Below, one piece after another: positions 25,612 to 34,087 of a stretch of DNA of 64,000 nt (its first letter is position 1; the number at the start of each line of letters is the position of its first letter). Under the pieces are notes generated by a model. That model saw only the letters and a program-made list of their open reading frames with translations, did no database searches and had not been told where the DNA came from. The stretch is from Desulfobacteraceae bacterium (GTDB lineage: Bacteria; Desulfobacterota; Desulfobacteria; Desulfobacterales; Desulfobacteraceae). Position numbers and translations under genes: made by a program. The stretch is from the NCBI GenBank assembly GCA_016744295.1, contig JADGEQ010000002.1, forward strand, positions 175,263 through 239,262, in the 5' to 3' direction.

Positions 25612-27429
25612 TTATTTATCCCCAGCCTTTAAAATAGATACAGGCACCTCAATTCTTTTGGCCCTTAGGTATTCTCCCAGGGTTTTGGCCTGGGGATCGC
25701 TCCTCATGGAAGCTGCCACCCCGTGTCCCAACAGCCCTTTGATATAAAAATTTAGGGCAAGCAAATTGGGCAATTCGTATCTCTCAATTTCAAAGGTGCC
25801 CAGATCCGGTAAAAGGGCTTTTAATCGGTCAATGGTTAAAAATTGGGACAAAAACCTGAAGTTTTGGATATTTTTAGCCCATACCCCCAGGTTGGCATTG
25901 CCCCCCTTGTCCCCGGACCGGGTGGCAAAGAGATGTCCAAAGGGAATCTGTTCCGTTGGAATCCCTTTGTATGAAGATTCTTCCATTGGATTTTCAGGGG
26001 TTTGTTTCTGAACATCGTCTCCTGTGATGTTATTTTTAGTTGTCACGGCGGTCGGTTCAATCTCAACGGTTTCATCCTTTACATGTACCTGCTGCCGGAT
26101 ACATCCATTGCTGACCAGGGATGGCCAGTGGCGAATGGCAGGGGTTCCCTGGGAAGGAGGTCCTGTCAGGGTAAATCCGGGAATACTTGCCAGGGCCAAT
26201 TCCACCAGTTTGCTGGAAAAAAGTTTGCCTGCCTTGGCCGGGTTCGGGTCCATGACAGAGATCCGAAGGTGGGCAAAGGCCAGGTCATTTGTGTCGGGGT
26301 CTTTTTTGTCCGACCGAATCAGCTGGGTTTCAACCTGGGCAAATTGCGCTTTTCCCCCCATCAGGTCAAATAGTATTTCTTCAACAAGGGCCGCCTTTTT
26401 TTCAATATCCAGGCCGGTGAGTACCACGGTCATGGTATTTCGATGGCCCCAGAGGGTGTTGATGCACACCTTTGTTGTGTTTGTGGGCGGGGTTCCTTTT
26501 GTATGAAAAATTCTTACCCTGTCCTGTCCCTCTTCTGCCATGTCAAGGGTGTCAAAGTGTACCGTGACATCCGGGGTGAGGTAGGCGGGGGTGCGGATCT
26601 CGTACACAAGCTGGGCCGTGACCGTTCCCTTGGATACCAGCCCGCCGGTGCCGGGATGCTTGGTAATGACAAAGGAGCCGTCTTCGTGCATCTCGGCAAT
26701 GGGAAATCCCATGTTTTTGTAGGAGGGAATCTCATCCATGAAGGAATAGTTGCCTCCGGTGGCCTGGGTGCCGCATTCGATAATATGCCCGGCGGCATAG
26801 GCACCGGCAAGCTTGTTCCAGTCGTTTTTCTGCCACCCAAATTTCCAGGCACAGGGTCCGGAAACCAGGGCTGCATCGGCAAGGCGGCCACCCACCACAA
26901 TGTCAGCGCCCGAGGACAGAGCCCGGGTGATCCCCCATCCCCCCAGGTAGGCATTGGCCGTGATGGGATTGCCCCGGGCGTCTTCTAGGTCAACCCCGGT
27001 GTCCAGATGGGTAAAGGCCTCTCCTTTCTTCTGGAGATTTGCCAGATCCGGCAGCAGATCATCTCCGGTAATGGCGGCCACCACCGGGTGCAGTCCCAGA
27101 GCATGGCCAATTTTTTCCAGTTCATCGGCAAGCCCCACAGGGTTCAGTCCGCCGGCATTGGCTACAATCTTGATTCCTTTGTCCAGGCACAATCCCATGA
27201 TCTCTTCCATCTGTTTCAAAAAAGGGGCTGCATATCCTTTTTCCGGGGACTTCATCTTCATTCTGAACAAAAGTGCCATGGTGAGTTCGGCCAGATAATC
27301 CCCGGTGAGAACATCAATCGGGCCTCCGGTTACCATCTCCTTTGCTGCAGAGAGCCGGTCGCCCAGGAATCCGCTGCAATTGGCAATAATTAATTTGTCT
27401 TTTAACGTATTGTTTAAGTTATCATTCAT
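25612..27429 (-). CDS. atuA: AtuA-family protein (DUF1446)
   Basis: This protein (605 aa) belongs to the AtuA family linked to acyclic terpene utilisation. The N-terminal DUF1446 domain (about 15-460) contains the conserved IIANCSGFLGDR start, GLNPVGLAD, and ADIVVGGRLADAALV; the last 100 residues form the AtuA-like ferredoxin-fold domain starting near GHLFATRSGDKGGNANLGVWA. The catalytic role of AtuA is not established; it is required for citronellol/geraniol growth in Pseudomonas. The frame runs on to an ATG at 27546, but GAGGAGCCCCC before the ATG at 27429 fixes this start. It sits with a carboxylase, hydratase and dehydrogenase, as in atu clusters. Confidence 0.85.
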   Translation of the reverse strand: MNDNLNNTLKDKLIIANCSGFLGDRLSAAKEMVTGGPIDVLTGDYLAELTMALLFRMKMKSPEKGYAAPFLKQMEEIMGLCLDKGIKIVANAGGLNPVGLADELEKIGHALGLHPVVAAITGDDLLPDLANLQKKGEAFTHLDTGVDLEDARGNPITANAYLGGWGITRALSSGADIVVGGRLADAALVSGPCAWKFGWQKNDWNKLAGAYAAGHIIECGTQATGGNYSFMDEIPSYKNMGFPIAEMHEDGSFVITKHPGTGGLVSKGTVTAQLVYEIRTPAYLTPDVTVHFDTLDMAEEGQDRVRIFHTKGTPPTNTTKVCINTLWGHRNTMTVVLTGLDIEKKAALVEEILFDLMGGKAQFAQVETQLIRSDKKDPDTNDLAFAHLRISVMDPNPAKAGKLFSSKLVELALASIPGFTLTGPPSQGTPAIRHWPSLVSNGCIRQQVHVKDETVEIEPTAVTTKNNITGDDVQKQTPENPMEESSYKGIPTEQIPFGHLFATRSGDKGGNANLGVWAKNIQNFRFLSQFLTIDRLKALLPDLGTFEIERYELPNLLALNFYIKGLLGHGVAASMRSDPQAKTLGEYLRAKRIEVPVSILKAGDK

Positions 27430-27439
27430 GGGGGCTCCT

Positions 27440-28222
27440 CTATTCTCCGATAAAAACCGGGGGCCTTTTTTCAAGAAATGCGGTGATTCCTTCTGCGGCA
27501 TCCTTTGTGGCGGCCACCTCTGAAAGTTTTGCGGCAAGGGTTTCAATGGCGGGTCCCAGGGGCAATCCTTCCACCGTCCGGAATGCCTGCTTGCCGAGCT
27601 TTATTCCCACAGGGCTTTTGGCTGCCAGGGCTGCAAGTATCTTTTGGGTTGTTTGCTCAAAGGCTTGGCTGGGGACTATCCGGGTGACCATTCCCATTTC
27701 CATGGCCTCTTTGGCAGTTAGTTTCTCACCCAGAAGAATCATCTCCATGGCTTTCTTTCGGAGTACGTTTCTGAAAATCAAGGCCCCGATCATCATGGGG
27801 AAGAGGCCTACATTGACTTCAGGGGTGCCGAAAAGGGCATCTTCCCGGGCAATGACGATGTCACAGGCCAGCATGAAGCCGGTTCCCCCGGCCAGGCAAT
27901 GGCCGTTGATTTTTGCCAGGGTGGGTTTGGGAAATTCAGATATCCGGGTTAGGAGCCTGGCATATTGGGCAAAGATCATCGCTCTTTTATCCGGTTCCCC
28001 TGGGGCTCCCTGCATGGCAGCACCCAGATCGGCCCCGGAGCAAAACACCCTGTCCCCGGCTCCGGTCAGGCAGACCACCCTTACCTCCGGGTCCGCTTCG
28101 GCCTGGTCCAGATATGTCAGGAAACCTTGGATTGCTTCAAAACTAATGGCGTTTCTCTGTTTTTCCCGGTTAATGGTAATCCATCCGATGCGGTCTTTTA
28201 TTTCATATAACAGGTCGGTCAT
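27440..28222 (-). CDS. enoyl-CoA hydratase/isomerase family protein
   Basis: This is a crotonase-fold enzyme (260 aa). The oxyanion-hole segments FCSGADLG and HCLAGGTGFMLACDI are present. Of the two acid/base glutamates of classical hydratases, the second is kept (TPEVNVG), while the first position is glycine (GTGF). Methylglutaconyl- or isohexenylglutaconyl-CoA hydratase would be the expected role beside AtuA and the carboxylase, but an isomerase cannot be excluded. AGGAGGAAGC precedes the start and only ten bases separate it from atuA. Confidence 0.8.
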   Translation of the reverse strand: MTDLLYEIKDRIGWITINREKQRNAISFEAIQGFLTYLDQAEADPEVRVVCLTGAGDRVFCSGADLGAAMQGAPGEPDKRAMIFAQYARLLTRISEFPKPTLAKINGHCLAGGTGFMLACDIVIAREDALFGTPEVNVGLFPMMIGALIFRNVLRKKAMEMILLGEKLTAKEAMEMGMVTRIVPSQAFEQTTQKILAALAAKSPVGIKLGKQAFRTVEGLPLGPAIETLAAKLSEVAATKDAAEGITAFLEKRPPVFIGE

Positions 28223-28272
28223 GCTTCCTCCTGACTGAGGTATTTTATTGGCTTTATTCTATTCTTTTTTTT

Positions 28273-28887
28273 TCATAGGGTGTCGGGTTTTTCAACTTCA
28301 ACTTCAACTTCAACTTCAATGTTTTCTTCAATGCCTTTTTCAATATCAATGAGGATGTCTCCGGGCATCACCTTGTCACCCGCATTTACCCCTATTCTTG
28401 TGATGGTGCCGTTGTGGGGAGCGGTCAGGGATGTTTCCATCTTCATGGCCGAAACCACCACCACGGTGTCTCCTTTTTTTACAAGATTCCCTAACTGCAC
28501 CGGAACACTTATCACCACCGCCGGCATGGGCGGGGTGACTTTCCCCGACCCTTTGCCGGGTCCTGTTTTTCTGGGGGTGGTCTGGGCCAGTTTGTCCTTG
28601 TCCTGGATGAAGAATCGTTCCCCACCAATAATAATGGTTTTGCCCATGGGTTGGTTTTCCACCCAGGCTGTGATTTGCCGACCGTTGATCGTGAGGTGCA
28701 TCTGGTGATCCGATAACCGGTTGTAGCTTACTTGATCATAGCTTACTGGGTCATGGTCTCTTCGGTCATGGTCAATCGGGTCATTGCTGTTGTGGAAAAC
28801 TTTAATGGTGGCGCCAAGCTGGTTGTCCTGCTTGATCGCAACCTCCGCGGCAATGGGCTTATCATTCATCAGTAAATTATATTCCAT
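28273..28887 (-). CDS. biotin carboxyl carrier protein
   Basis: This is a stand-alone biotinyl subunit (204 aa). The C-terminal lipoyl/biotinyl domain contains SAMKMETS, with K149 the likely biotinylated lysine, and a Pro/Gly-rich linker precedes it. The N-terminal 100 residues resemble the linker (BT) domain of biotin-dependent carboxylase alpha chains. The frame stays open 75 codons upstream, but the ATG at 28887 with AGGAAAA before it is preferred. The protein ends in an unusual (EV)4-type acidic run encoded by tandem TTCAAC repeats (28291-28319). With the separate biotin carboxylase next door, it makes up a split alpha subunit. Confidence 0.85.
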   Translation of the reverse strand: MEYNLLMNDKPIAAEVAIKQDNQLGATIKVFHNSNDPIDHDRRDHDPVSYDQVSYNRLSDHQMHLTINGRQITAWVENQPMGKTIIIGGERFFIQDKDKLAQTTPRKTGPGKGSGKVTPPMPAVVISVPVQLGNLVKKGDTVVVVSAMKMETSLTAPHNGTITRIGVNAGDKVMPGDILIDIEKGIEENIEVEVEVEVEKPDTL

Positions 28888-28930
28888 GCTCAATTTTCCT
28901 AGAGTAAAATTGTTTCTTGGTAAAAGTGGC

Positions 28931-30415
28931 TTATAAATTCCAGTTGCCCAGTGTTTGGAACGGGGTTGGATTTTGTCGTTCACCCTTGCCGGGGGATTGG
29001 CTTTTTTCCTTGCAGATATCATCCGCGATAAAGGCCAGGCAGGCCAGGCCCAGGTTTTTTTGACTTGGTTTCCAGTCGGAAAAATGGGTGTCGATGAAAT
29101 TGGTAAATACATCCCCCTCTTGGAAGGGCGTTGATCCCATTATATCCAAAAGAAAATCCATGGGGGTTCTGACGCCCATGATAATATAGTCTTTTAAGGC
29201 TTTAATCATTTTAACGATTGCCTGGTCCCGTCTTTCTCCATGGACTGTCAGCTTTGATAGGATGGGGTCATATTCCATTGGAACGGTGCAACCGGAATAA
29301 ATACCGCAGTCATTTCTGATACCGGGTCCCGTGGGTTCCTTAAAGAATTCAATTTTTCCCGGACTGGGGCAAAAATCATTTTCCGGATCCTCGGCATAGA
29401 TTCGGCACTCAATGGCATGGCCCCTGGCAGAGATATCGGATTGATTCAGGGTCAATGGGTTGCCCGCGGCAATCTCAATCTGCTGCCGGACCAGGTCGAT
29501 TCCTGTGATCATTTCGGTCACTGGATGTTCCACCTGGAGCCGGGTATTCATTTCCAGAAAATAGTATCGATTCTGATCATCCAAAAGAAACTCTACTGTG
29601 CCGGCATTGACATATTCGGCTGCCCTGGCCGCTGCCACTGCCACCTTTCCCATTTCCGCTCTCAGGGCAGGGGTTACAGAAGGGGATGGGGTTTCTTCAA
29701 TGATTTTCTGGTGCCGCCGCTGGATGGAGCATTCACGTTCCAGTAAATGGATGGTGTTTCCAAAATTATCTGCCAAAATTTGGAATTCAATGTGCCGGGC
29801 CCTTGGAAAAAATTTTTCAAGGTATACCTCTCCGTTTCCAAAGGCATTTTTTGCTTCTCTTGCGGCTGATTCACAGCCCTGGGCAAGCTCCTCCTGGGTG
29901 TGGACAATACGGATTCCCTTGCCCCCGCCCCCGGCTGTGGCCTTGATCAGCACGGGATACCCAACTTCCCGGGCCTTGTGTTGCATCTCTTCTAATGAAT
30001 GGTTGCCGCTGGTCAGTCCCGGGGTTACCGGTACCCCGGCGTCCACCATGATTTTCCGGGAGGTGATTTTATCTCCCATCTGTTGAATCGCTCGGGCCGG
30101 GGGGCCGATAAAGACAATGCCCGCTTCAAGACATTTTTCCACAAATTCATAATTTTCCGATAAAAATCCGTATCCCGGGTGGATGGCCTGGGCCTTTGTC
30201 TGTTGAGCTGCTTCAATGATTTTTTCCATGGAAAGGTAGCTTTGGGCGGGATCCGAGGGGCCGATACAGACAGCCTCATCCGCCTCCAGCACGTGGAGGG
30301 CTTTTCCATCGGCTTCTGAGTATACGGCAACGGTTTTAATGCCCATATCCCTGCAGGTCTGGATGACCCGGACCGCAATCTCGCCCCTGTTTGCAATGAG
30401 AATTTTTTTAAACAT
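28931..30415 (-). CDS. biotin carboxylase subunit of acyl-CoA carboxylase
   Basis: This is an ATP-grasp biotin carboxylase (494 aa) that carboxylates biotin on the carrier protein. KKILIANRGEIAVR opens the N-terminal domain, KATAGGGGKGIRI is the ATP-grasp glycine loop, and ERECSIQRRHQKIIEE and MNTRLQVEHPVTE hold the catalytic and metal residues. It lacks the C-terminal carrier domain found in methylcrotonyl- and geranyl-CoA carboxylase alpha subunits; the carrier is the next gene. It follows the carboxyltransferase gene by 20 nt. Confidence 0.92.
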   Translation of the reverse strand: MFKKILIANRGEIAVRVIQTCRDMGIKTVAVYSEADGKALHVLEADEAVCIGPSDPAQSYLSMEKIIEAAQQTKAQAIHPGYGFLSENYEFVEKCLEAGIVFIGPPARAIQQMGDKITSRKIMVDAGVPVTPGLTSGNHSLEEMQHKAREVGYPVLIKATAGGGGKGIRIVHTQEELAQGCESAAREAKNAFGNGEVYLEKFFPRARHIEFQILADNFGNTIHLLERECSIQRRHQKIIEETPSPSVTPALRAEMGKVAVAAARAAEYVNAGTVEFLLDDQNRYYFLEMNTRLQVEHPVTEMITGIDLVRQQIEIAAGNPLTLNQSDISARGHAIECRIYAEDPENDFCPSPGKIEFFKEPTGPGIRNDCGIYSGCTVPMEYDPILSKLTVHGERRDQAIVKMIKALKDYIIMGVRTPMDFLLDIMGSTPFQEGDVFTNFIDTHFSDWKPSQKNLGLACLAFIADDICKEKSQSPGKGERQNPTPFQTLGNWNL

Positions 30416-30435
30416 GATATTATCCTGTCAGTTAA

Positions 30436-32052
30436 TTACATTCTGAACACGCCGTATCCCTGGACATCATCCCTTATGGGGCCATTCAGGGCTGCACAAA
30501 TTCCCAGGCCCAGCACATCACGGGTTTTAGCAGGGTCGATGATGCCGTCATCCCAGATCTGGGAAGTACTATAATAGGGATTGCCCTCCTTTAGGGCATT
30601 GGCCATGACCGGTTCTCGGATAAATGCCATCTCTTCGGCTGTCATGATATCCTGCCCCATTCGCTGGCGCTGGTCATTGGTGATGGTGATCAGCACATCG
30701 GCTGCCTGGGCGCCGCCCATTACACCGATTTGGGCATTGGGCCACATCCAGAGCATCCGGGGAGAGTATGCCCGGCCGCACATGGCATAATTGCCCGCCC
30801 CAAAAGAAGCCCCCACCACCATGGTGAATTTGGGCACCGTTGCCGTGGCCACAGCATTGACCATCTTGTGCCCGTCCTTGGTGATCCCGCCTTTTTCATA
30901 GGCCTTGCCCACGATAAATCCATTTATATTCTGCAGGAAAACCAGGGGGATTTTGCGCTTGTCGCACAATTGAATAAACTGGGTGGCCTTTTGGGCGCTG
31001 TCTGAAAACAGGATGCCGTTGTTGGCAAGGATGCCCACGGGATATCCATGGATATGGGCCCATCCCGTCACCAGGGTGGGGCCGTACATCTCTTTGAATT
31101 CTAAAAACTGGCTGTTGTCCACCACCCTGGCAATGACCTCCCTTATATCATAGGGTTTGGAAAGGTCGGGGCTGACAATACCGTAGAGTTCCTTTGGATC
31201 ATAGAGGGGAGGGGCGCTGGGCTTCATGGTCAGACTTGATTTGTCAGCATCGGGCAGGTTGCCCACAATTTTGCGGATGATCTGAATGGCGTGGCCGTCA
31301 TCTTCGGCATAATAATCTGATACACCGGATTCCCGGCAATGAACCATGGGGCCTCCCAGTTCATCGGCAGAAACCTCGTCCCCGGTGGCGGCCTTGACCA
31401 GGGGGGGACCTCCCAAAAAAATTGCCCCGTGGTCCTTCACATGGACAATTTCGTCACACATGGCCACTCCGTATGCACCGCCGGCCGTACACAACCCCAT
31501 CACCCCAACAATCTGGGGAATTCCCATTTTGGACATCATGGCCTGGTTGTAGAATATTCTTCCCCCGTCATCCAGATCCGGAAAAATTTCCGACTGCATG
31601 GGAAGGAAGGCCCCCGAGGAGTCCATGAGATTAACCAGGGGAAGTCGGTTTTCCATGGCAATGGCCTGGCAGCGCAGCATCTTTTTAACCGACAGAGGAT
31701 ACATGGCCCCGCCCTTGATGGTGGCATCGTTCATTACGATCATGCACTCTTTTCCCGAGATGACACCAATGCCCGAGATTAAACCGGCCTTGTGTATTTT
31801 GCCGTCATAAAGTTTCCTGGCTGCCAAGGGGGCAATTTCAAGAAAAGGGGTGTTTTTATCCAGGAGCAAGTCAAGCTTTTTTGTGGCCGATAGTTTGCCC
31901 GACTCATCATGTCGTTTTATAGCCTTGGGTGACCGTTCGTTCATGGCCCGGTCAAGTTCGAGCTTCAGGTCGGACACCAGGCGGTTCATATCTCGGTAAT
32001 TGGCTTTGTATTGGTTGGAATTCTTGTCGATCTTGGTTTCAATAACATCCAT
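30436..32052 (-). CDS. carboxyltransferase, methylcrotonyl/geranyl-CoA carboxylase type
   Basis: This is the beta subunit of a biotin-dependent acyl-CoA carboxylase (538 aa), first gene of the leftward operon. MccB/AtuC-like features include LMDSSGAFLPMQSEIFPD in the first half and QNINGFIVGKAYEKGGITKDG plus VVGASFGAGNYAMCGRAY in the second. Together with the separate biotin carboxylase and carrier it should carboxylate a branched 3-methyl-enoyl-CoA. GAGGGAAC precedes the start. Leucine/isovalerate degradation and acyclic terpenoid degradation both use this chemistry; AtuA favours the latter, but no HMG-CoA lyase or AtuG-like gene is in the window. Confidence 0.88.
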   Translation of the reverse strand: MDVIETKIDKNSNQYKANYRDMNRLVSDLKLELDRAMNERSPKAIKRHDESGKLSATKKLDLLLDKNTPFLEIAPLAARKLYDGKIHKAGLISGIGVISGKECMIVMNDATIKGGAMYPLSVKKMLRCQAIAMENRLPLVNLMDSSGAFLPMQSEIFPDLDDGGRIFYNQAMMSKMGIPQIVGVMGLCTAGGAYGVAMCDEIVHVKDHGAIFLGGPPLVKAATGDEVSADELGGPMVHCRESGVSDYYAEDDGHAIQIIRKIVGNLPDADKSSLTMKPSAPPLYDPKELYGIVSPDLSKPYDIREVIARVVDNSQFLEFKEMYGPTLVTGWAHIHGYPVGILANNGILFSDSAQKATQFIQLCDKRKIPLVFLQNINGFIVGKAYEKGGITKDGHKMVNAVATATVPKFTMVVGASFGAGNYAMCGRAYSPRMLWMWPNAQIGVMGGAQAADVLITITNDQRQRMGQDIMTAEEMAFIREPVMANALKEGNPYYSTSQIWDDGIIDPAKTRDVLGLGICAALNGPIRDDVQGYGVFRM

Positions 32053-32432
32053 GTCTGGGTTCCCTCGTATCTGATATGGGTTAACACATGTCTGACAATG
32101 GTTGACGCCTAAGGATAAAATATTATTTCGATTTTGCTGTTATTTGATTTATCCTTGGGAAAAAATATAGCATGACTTTTTTATTGTCAATAAAAAAAGT
32201 GTCAAGCTTGTAACTTTTTTTTAATAATTGAGAATAAGCAATGTTGATAGGGCGATACGGTCTATACAAAATGCTGAGTTTTCCCTGATACCCCTGCTGT
32301 ATTGACAATATTTTGAATTATCGACTATAGTGTACCTGGTATGGGATAAAATGAACAAATTAGGATTGAAGAGGTGGCGCGTACCGCCACAAAAAATATA
32401 AAATATAAAAATAGATCAATGGTAACAGGTTA
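32053..32432. promoter_or_regulatory. divergent control region of the atuA/carboxylase operon and TetR gene
   Basis: The stretch has no gene. For the TetR gene, TTGACA (32302-32307) and TATAGT (32326-32331), 18 bp apart, form a good promoter. A GC-rich inverted repeat GTGGCG-CGTAC-CGCCAC (32374-32390) stands out in AT-rich leader sequence before the TetR start and could be its own operator. Towards the carboxylase gene, two TTGACA elements on the minus strand (near 32205 and 32190) lie in an A/T-rich stretch, but no well-spaced -10 is clear. Confidence 0.5.
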
Positions 32433-33092
32433 ATGGAACAAAAAAAAAAGAATACCCGGCAGGCCCAAAGAAGAGAGCGGGAACGTGAGCACCGTTATCG
32501 GACTATCTTATCCGCCGCCGAGGCATTGTTTGCCAAAAAGGGATTCCGAAAAACCAGTGTGGATGAGATTGCCGATCGATCGGAAGTCTCGGTGGGAACC
32601 GTATATTTTTATTTTAAAAATAAAGAAGAACTGTTGATTCATCTGTTTGATGAAAGCCTCTACCAGCTTCGGTCCATCCTGGGCAGGGAGTTTGAAAAAT
32701 CGGGTTCCCCGGTTGTGGGGATGGAGATGGCGGGCCATGCCTTTTTTGATGAATTTTGTATTCTTCATGCTGAAAAAGCATTGATCCTGTTCAGGGAATC
32801 CCCCGGCCATGGCATAAAAATGGAAGCCCGGCGAAAAAATATGTCCGAACTTATTTCCAAAGATTTGAGCAGGGCCATAGATCACCTCCGAAAGGATGCC
32901 GGCTGTGAGTTTCGAAATAAAAATTCATCCTCGGTCTATGCCATGTGTATCCTGGGGGTCTATGAGAAAGTGGCCTTTCATTTTCTCACAGAACCCGAGG
33001 ATGCAAAGAAGACCAAAGAAATGGCATTGGATGCCGTGGATTTTATCATCGGCGGCATCCAAAACATTACCGGGCCGACCATTCCCCAATGA
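32433..33092 (+). CDS. TetR-family regulator
   Basis: This repressor (219 aa) starts with a very basic tail (KKKNTRQAQRRERERE) and then a TetR helix-turn-helix at about 40-66 (TSVDEIADRSEVSVGTVYFYF). The C-terminal ligand domain is not recognised. It is divergent from the atuA/carboxylase operon and convergent with the nitronate-monooxygenase-like gene, so it probably controls one or both. AGG lies a few bases before the ATG. Confidence 0.82.
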   Translation: MEQKKKNTRQAQRREREREHRYRTILSAAEALFAKKGFRKTSVDEIADRSEVSVGTVYFYFKNKEELLIHLFDESLYQLRSILGREFEKSGSPVVGMEMAGHAFFDEFCILHAEKALILFRESPGHGIKMEARRKNMSELISKDLSRAIDHLRKDAGCEFRNKNSSSVYAMCILGVYEKVAFHFLTEPEDAKKTKEMALDAVDFIIGGIQNITGPTIPQ

Positions 33093-33118
33093 ATCGAACC
33101 AAGATTTAAAAGCGGTTT

Positions 33119-34087
33119 TTAAGATATTTCTTTAAACCGGTTCAATCTTTCTAATGTCTGGTCCATGATACGGTCAAGCAACTCTTTTACCGTGGGAATG
33201 TCATGGGCAAGACCCACCCCCTGTCCGCAGGCAATAATGCCTTGGCTGACATCTCCGCTTTCATACATTGATTTTGCCTTTAATCCGGAAACCACTTCCA
33301 GAATTTTTTCAAAATCAGCGCCCTGGGCCTCCAGCTCAAGACATCTGTCCGCCGCAGGGTTGGCCAATACCCGGTGGGTGGCGTTGATGGAACGCATCAC
33401 CAGCTTGGTGTCGATTTCTGTTGAGTTGAGCAAGATCTGTTTGATATTGTCGTGGATGGGACATTCTTTGGTAGCCAGCAGCCTTGTTCCCATGATGACG
33501 CCGCTTGCCCCGAGGCAGAGGGCCGCTGCCACCCCCCTGCCGTCGGAAATACCGCCGCCGCCCACCACCGGTATGGTTACCGCATCCTTTACCACGGGAA
33601 TAAGAACCATGGTGGCTATATCAAAATTTCCCGTGGCGCCGCCGTTTTCATATCCCACCACAGTGACCAGGTCTGCGCCCATCCCTTCCACCTTCCGGGC
33701 ATAGCGGGGGCCCACACATTTGTGCATCCATCTCATGCCGGCGGTCTTGAATCGTTTGCTAAGGTCCGTCGGTGCTGAGTGGCCCGAGGTTTCCACAACT
33801 TTAATCCCCTTTGCCGCCATGATATCCAGGTAGAGATTGTTGTCCACGGCCCGGATGGCTGGAAACAGGCTCAGGTTTACGGCAAAGGGCTTGGGGGTCA
33901 GTTCAAGGGTTTTGTCTATTGCCGCTTCAAAGCTTTCCGGGGTTTTGTAAATGGTGGATGCCAGGATTCCCATTCCCCCGGCATTGGAAATGGCCGCCAC
34001 AAATTCCGGCGTGGTAATGGACATCATGGCACCCCCCAGTATGGGGTATTTTATGCCAAGGAGGTGTGTCATTTTCGTCTGAATCAT
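33119..34087 (-). CDS. nitronate monooxygenase/NPD-family FMN protein
   Basis: This is an FMN TIM-barrel protein (322 aa) of the 2-nitropropane dioxygenase family. YPILGGAMM at the N-terminus, the SGHSAP segment near residue 105, and VVGGGGISDGRG with GVIMGTRLLATKE for phosphate binding are all in place. Classical members use oxygen, which is odd for a probable anaerobe; the family also contains the enoyl-ACP reductase FabK and many fatty-acid-locus proteins of unknown function. Its start overlaps the stop of the upstream acyl-CoA ligase by four bases, so the two are co-translated. Confidence 0.8.
   Translation of the reverse strand: MIQTKMTHLLGIKYPILGGAMMSITTPEFVAAISNAGGMGILASTIYKTPESFEAAIDKTLELTPKPFAVNLSLFPAIRAVDNNLYLDIMAAKGIKVVETSGHSAPTDLSKRFKTAGMRWMHKCVGPRYARKVEGMGADLVTVVGYENGGATGNFDIATMVLIPVVKDAVTIPVVGGGGISDGRGVAAALCLGASGVIMGTRLLATKECPIHDNIKQILLNSTEIDTKLVMRSINATHRVLANPAADRCLELEAQGADFEKILEVVSGLKAKSMYESGDVSQGIIACGQGVGLAHDIPTVKELLDRIMDQTLERLNRFKEIS

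Noticed and set aside
27483..28238. A 251-codon plus-strand frame opposite the crotonase gene
   Set aside because: It mirrors a well-supported enoyl-CoA hydratase family gene with a ribosome site; its translation shows only low-complexity Ala/Pro/Ser sequence.
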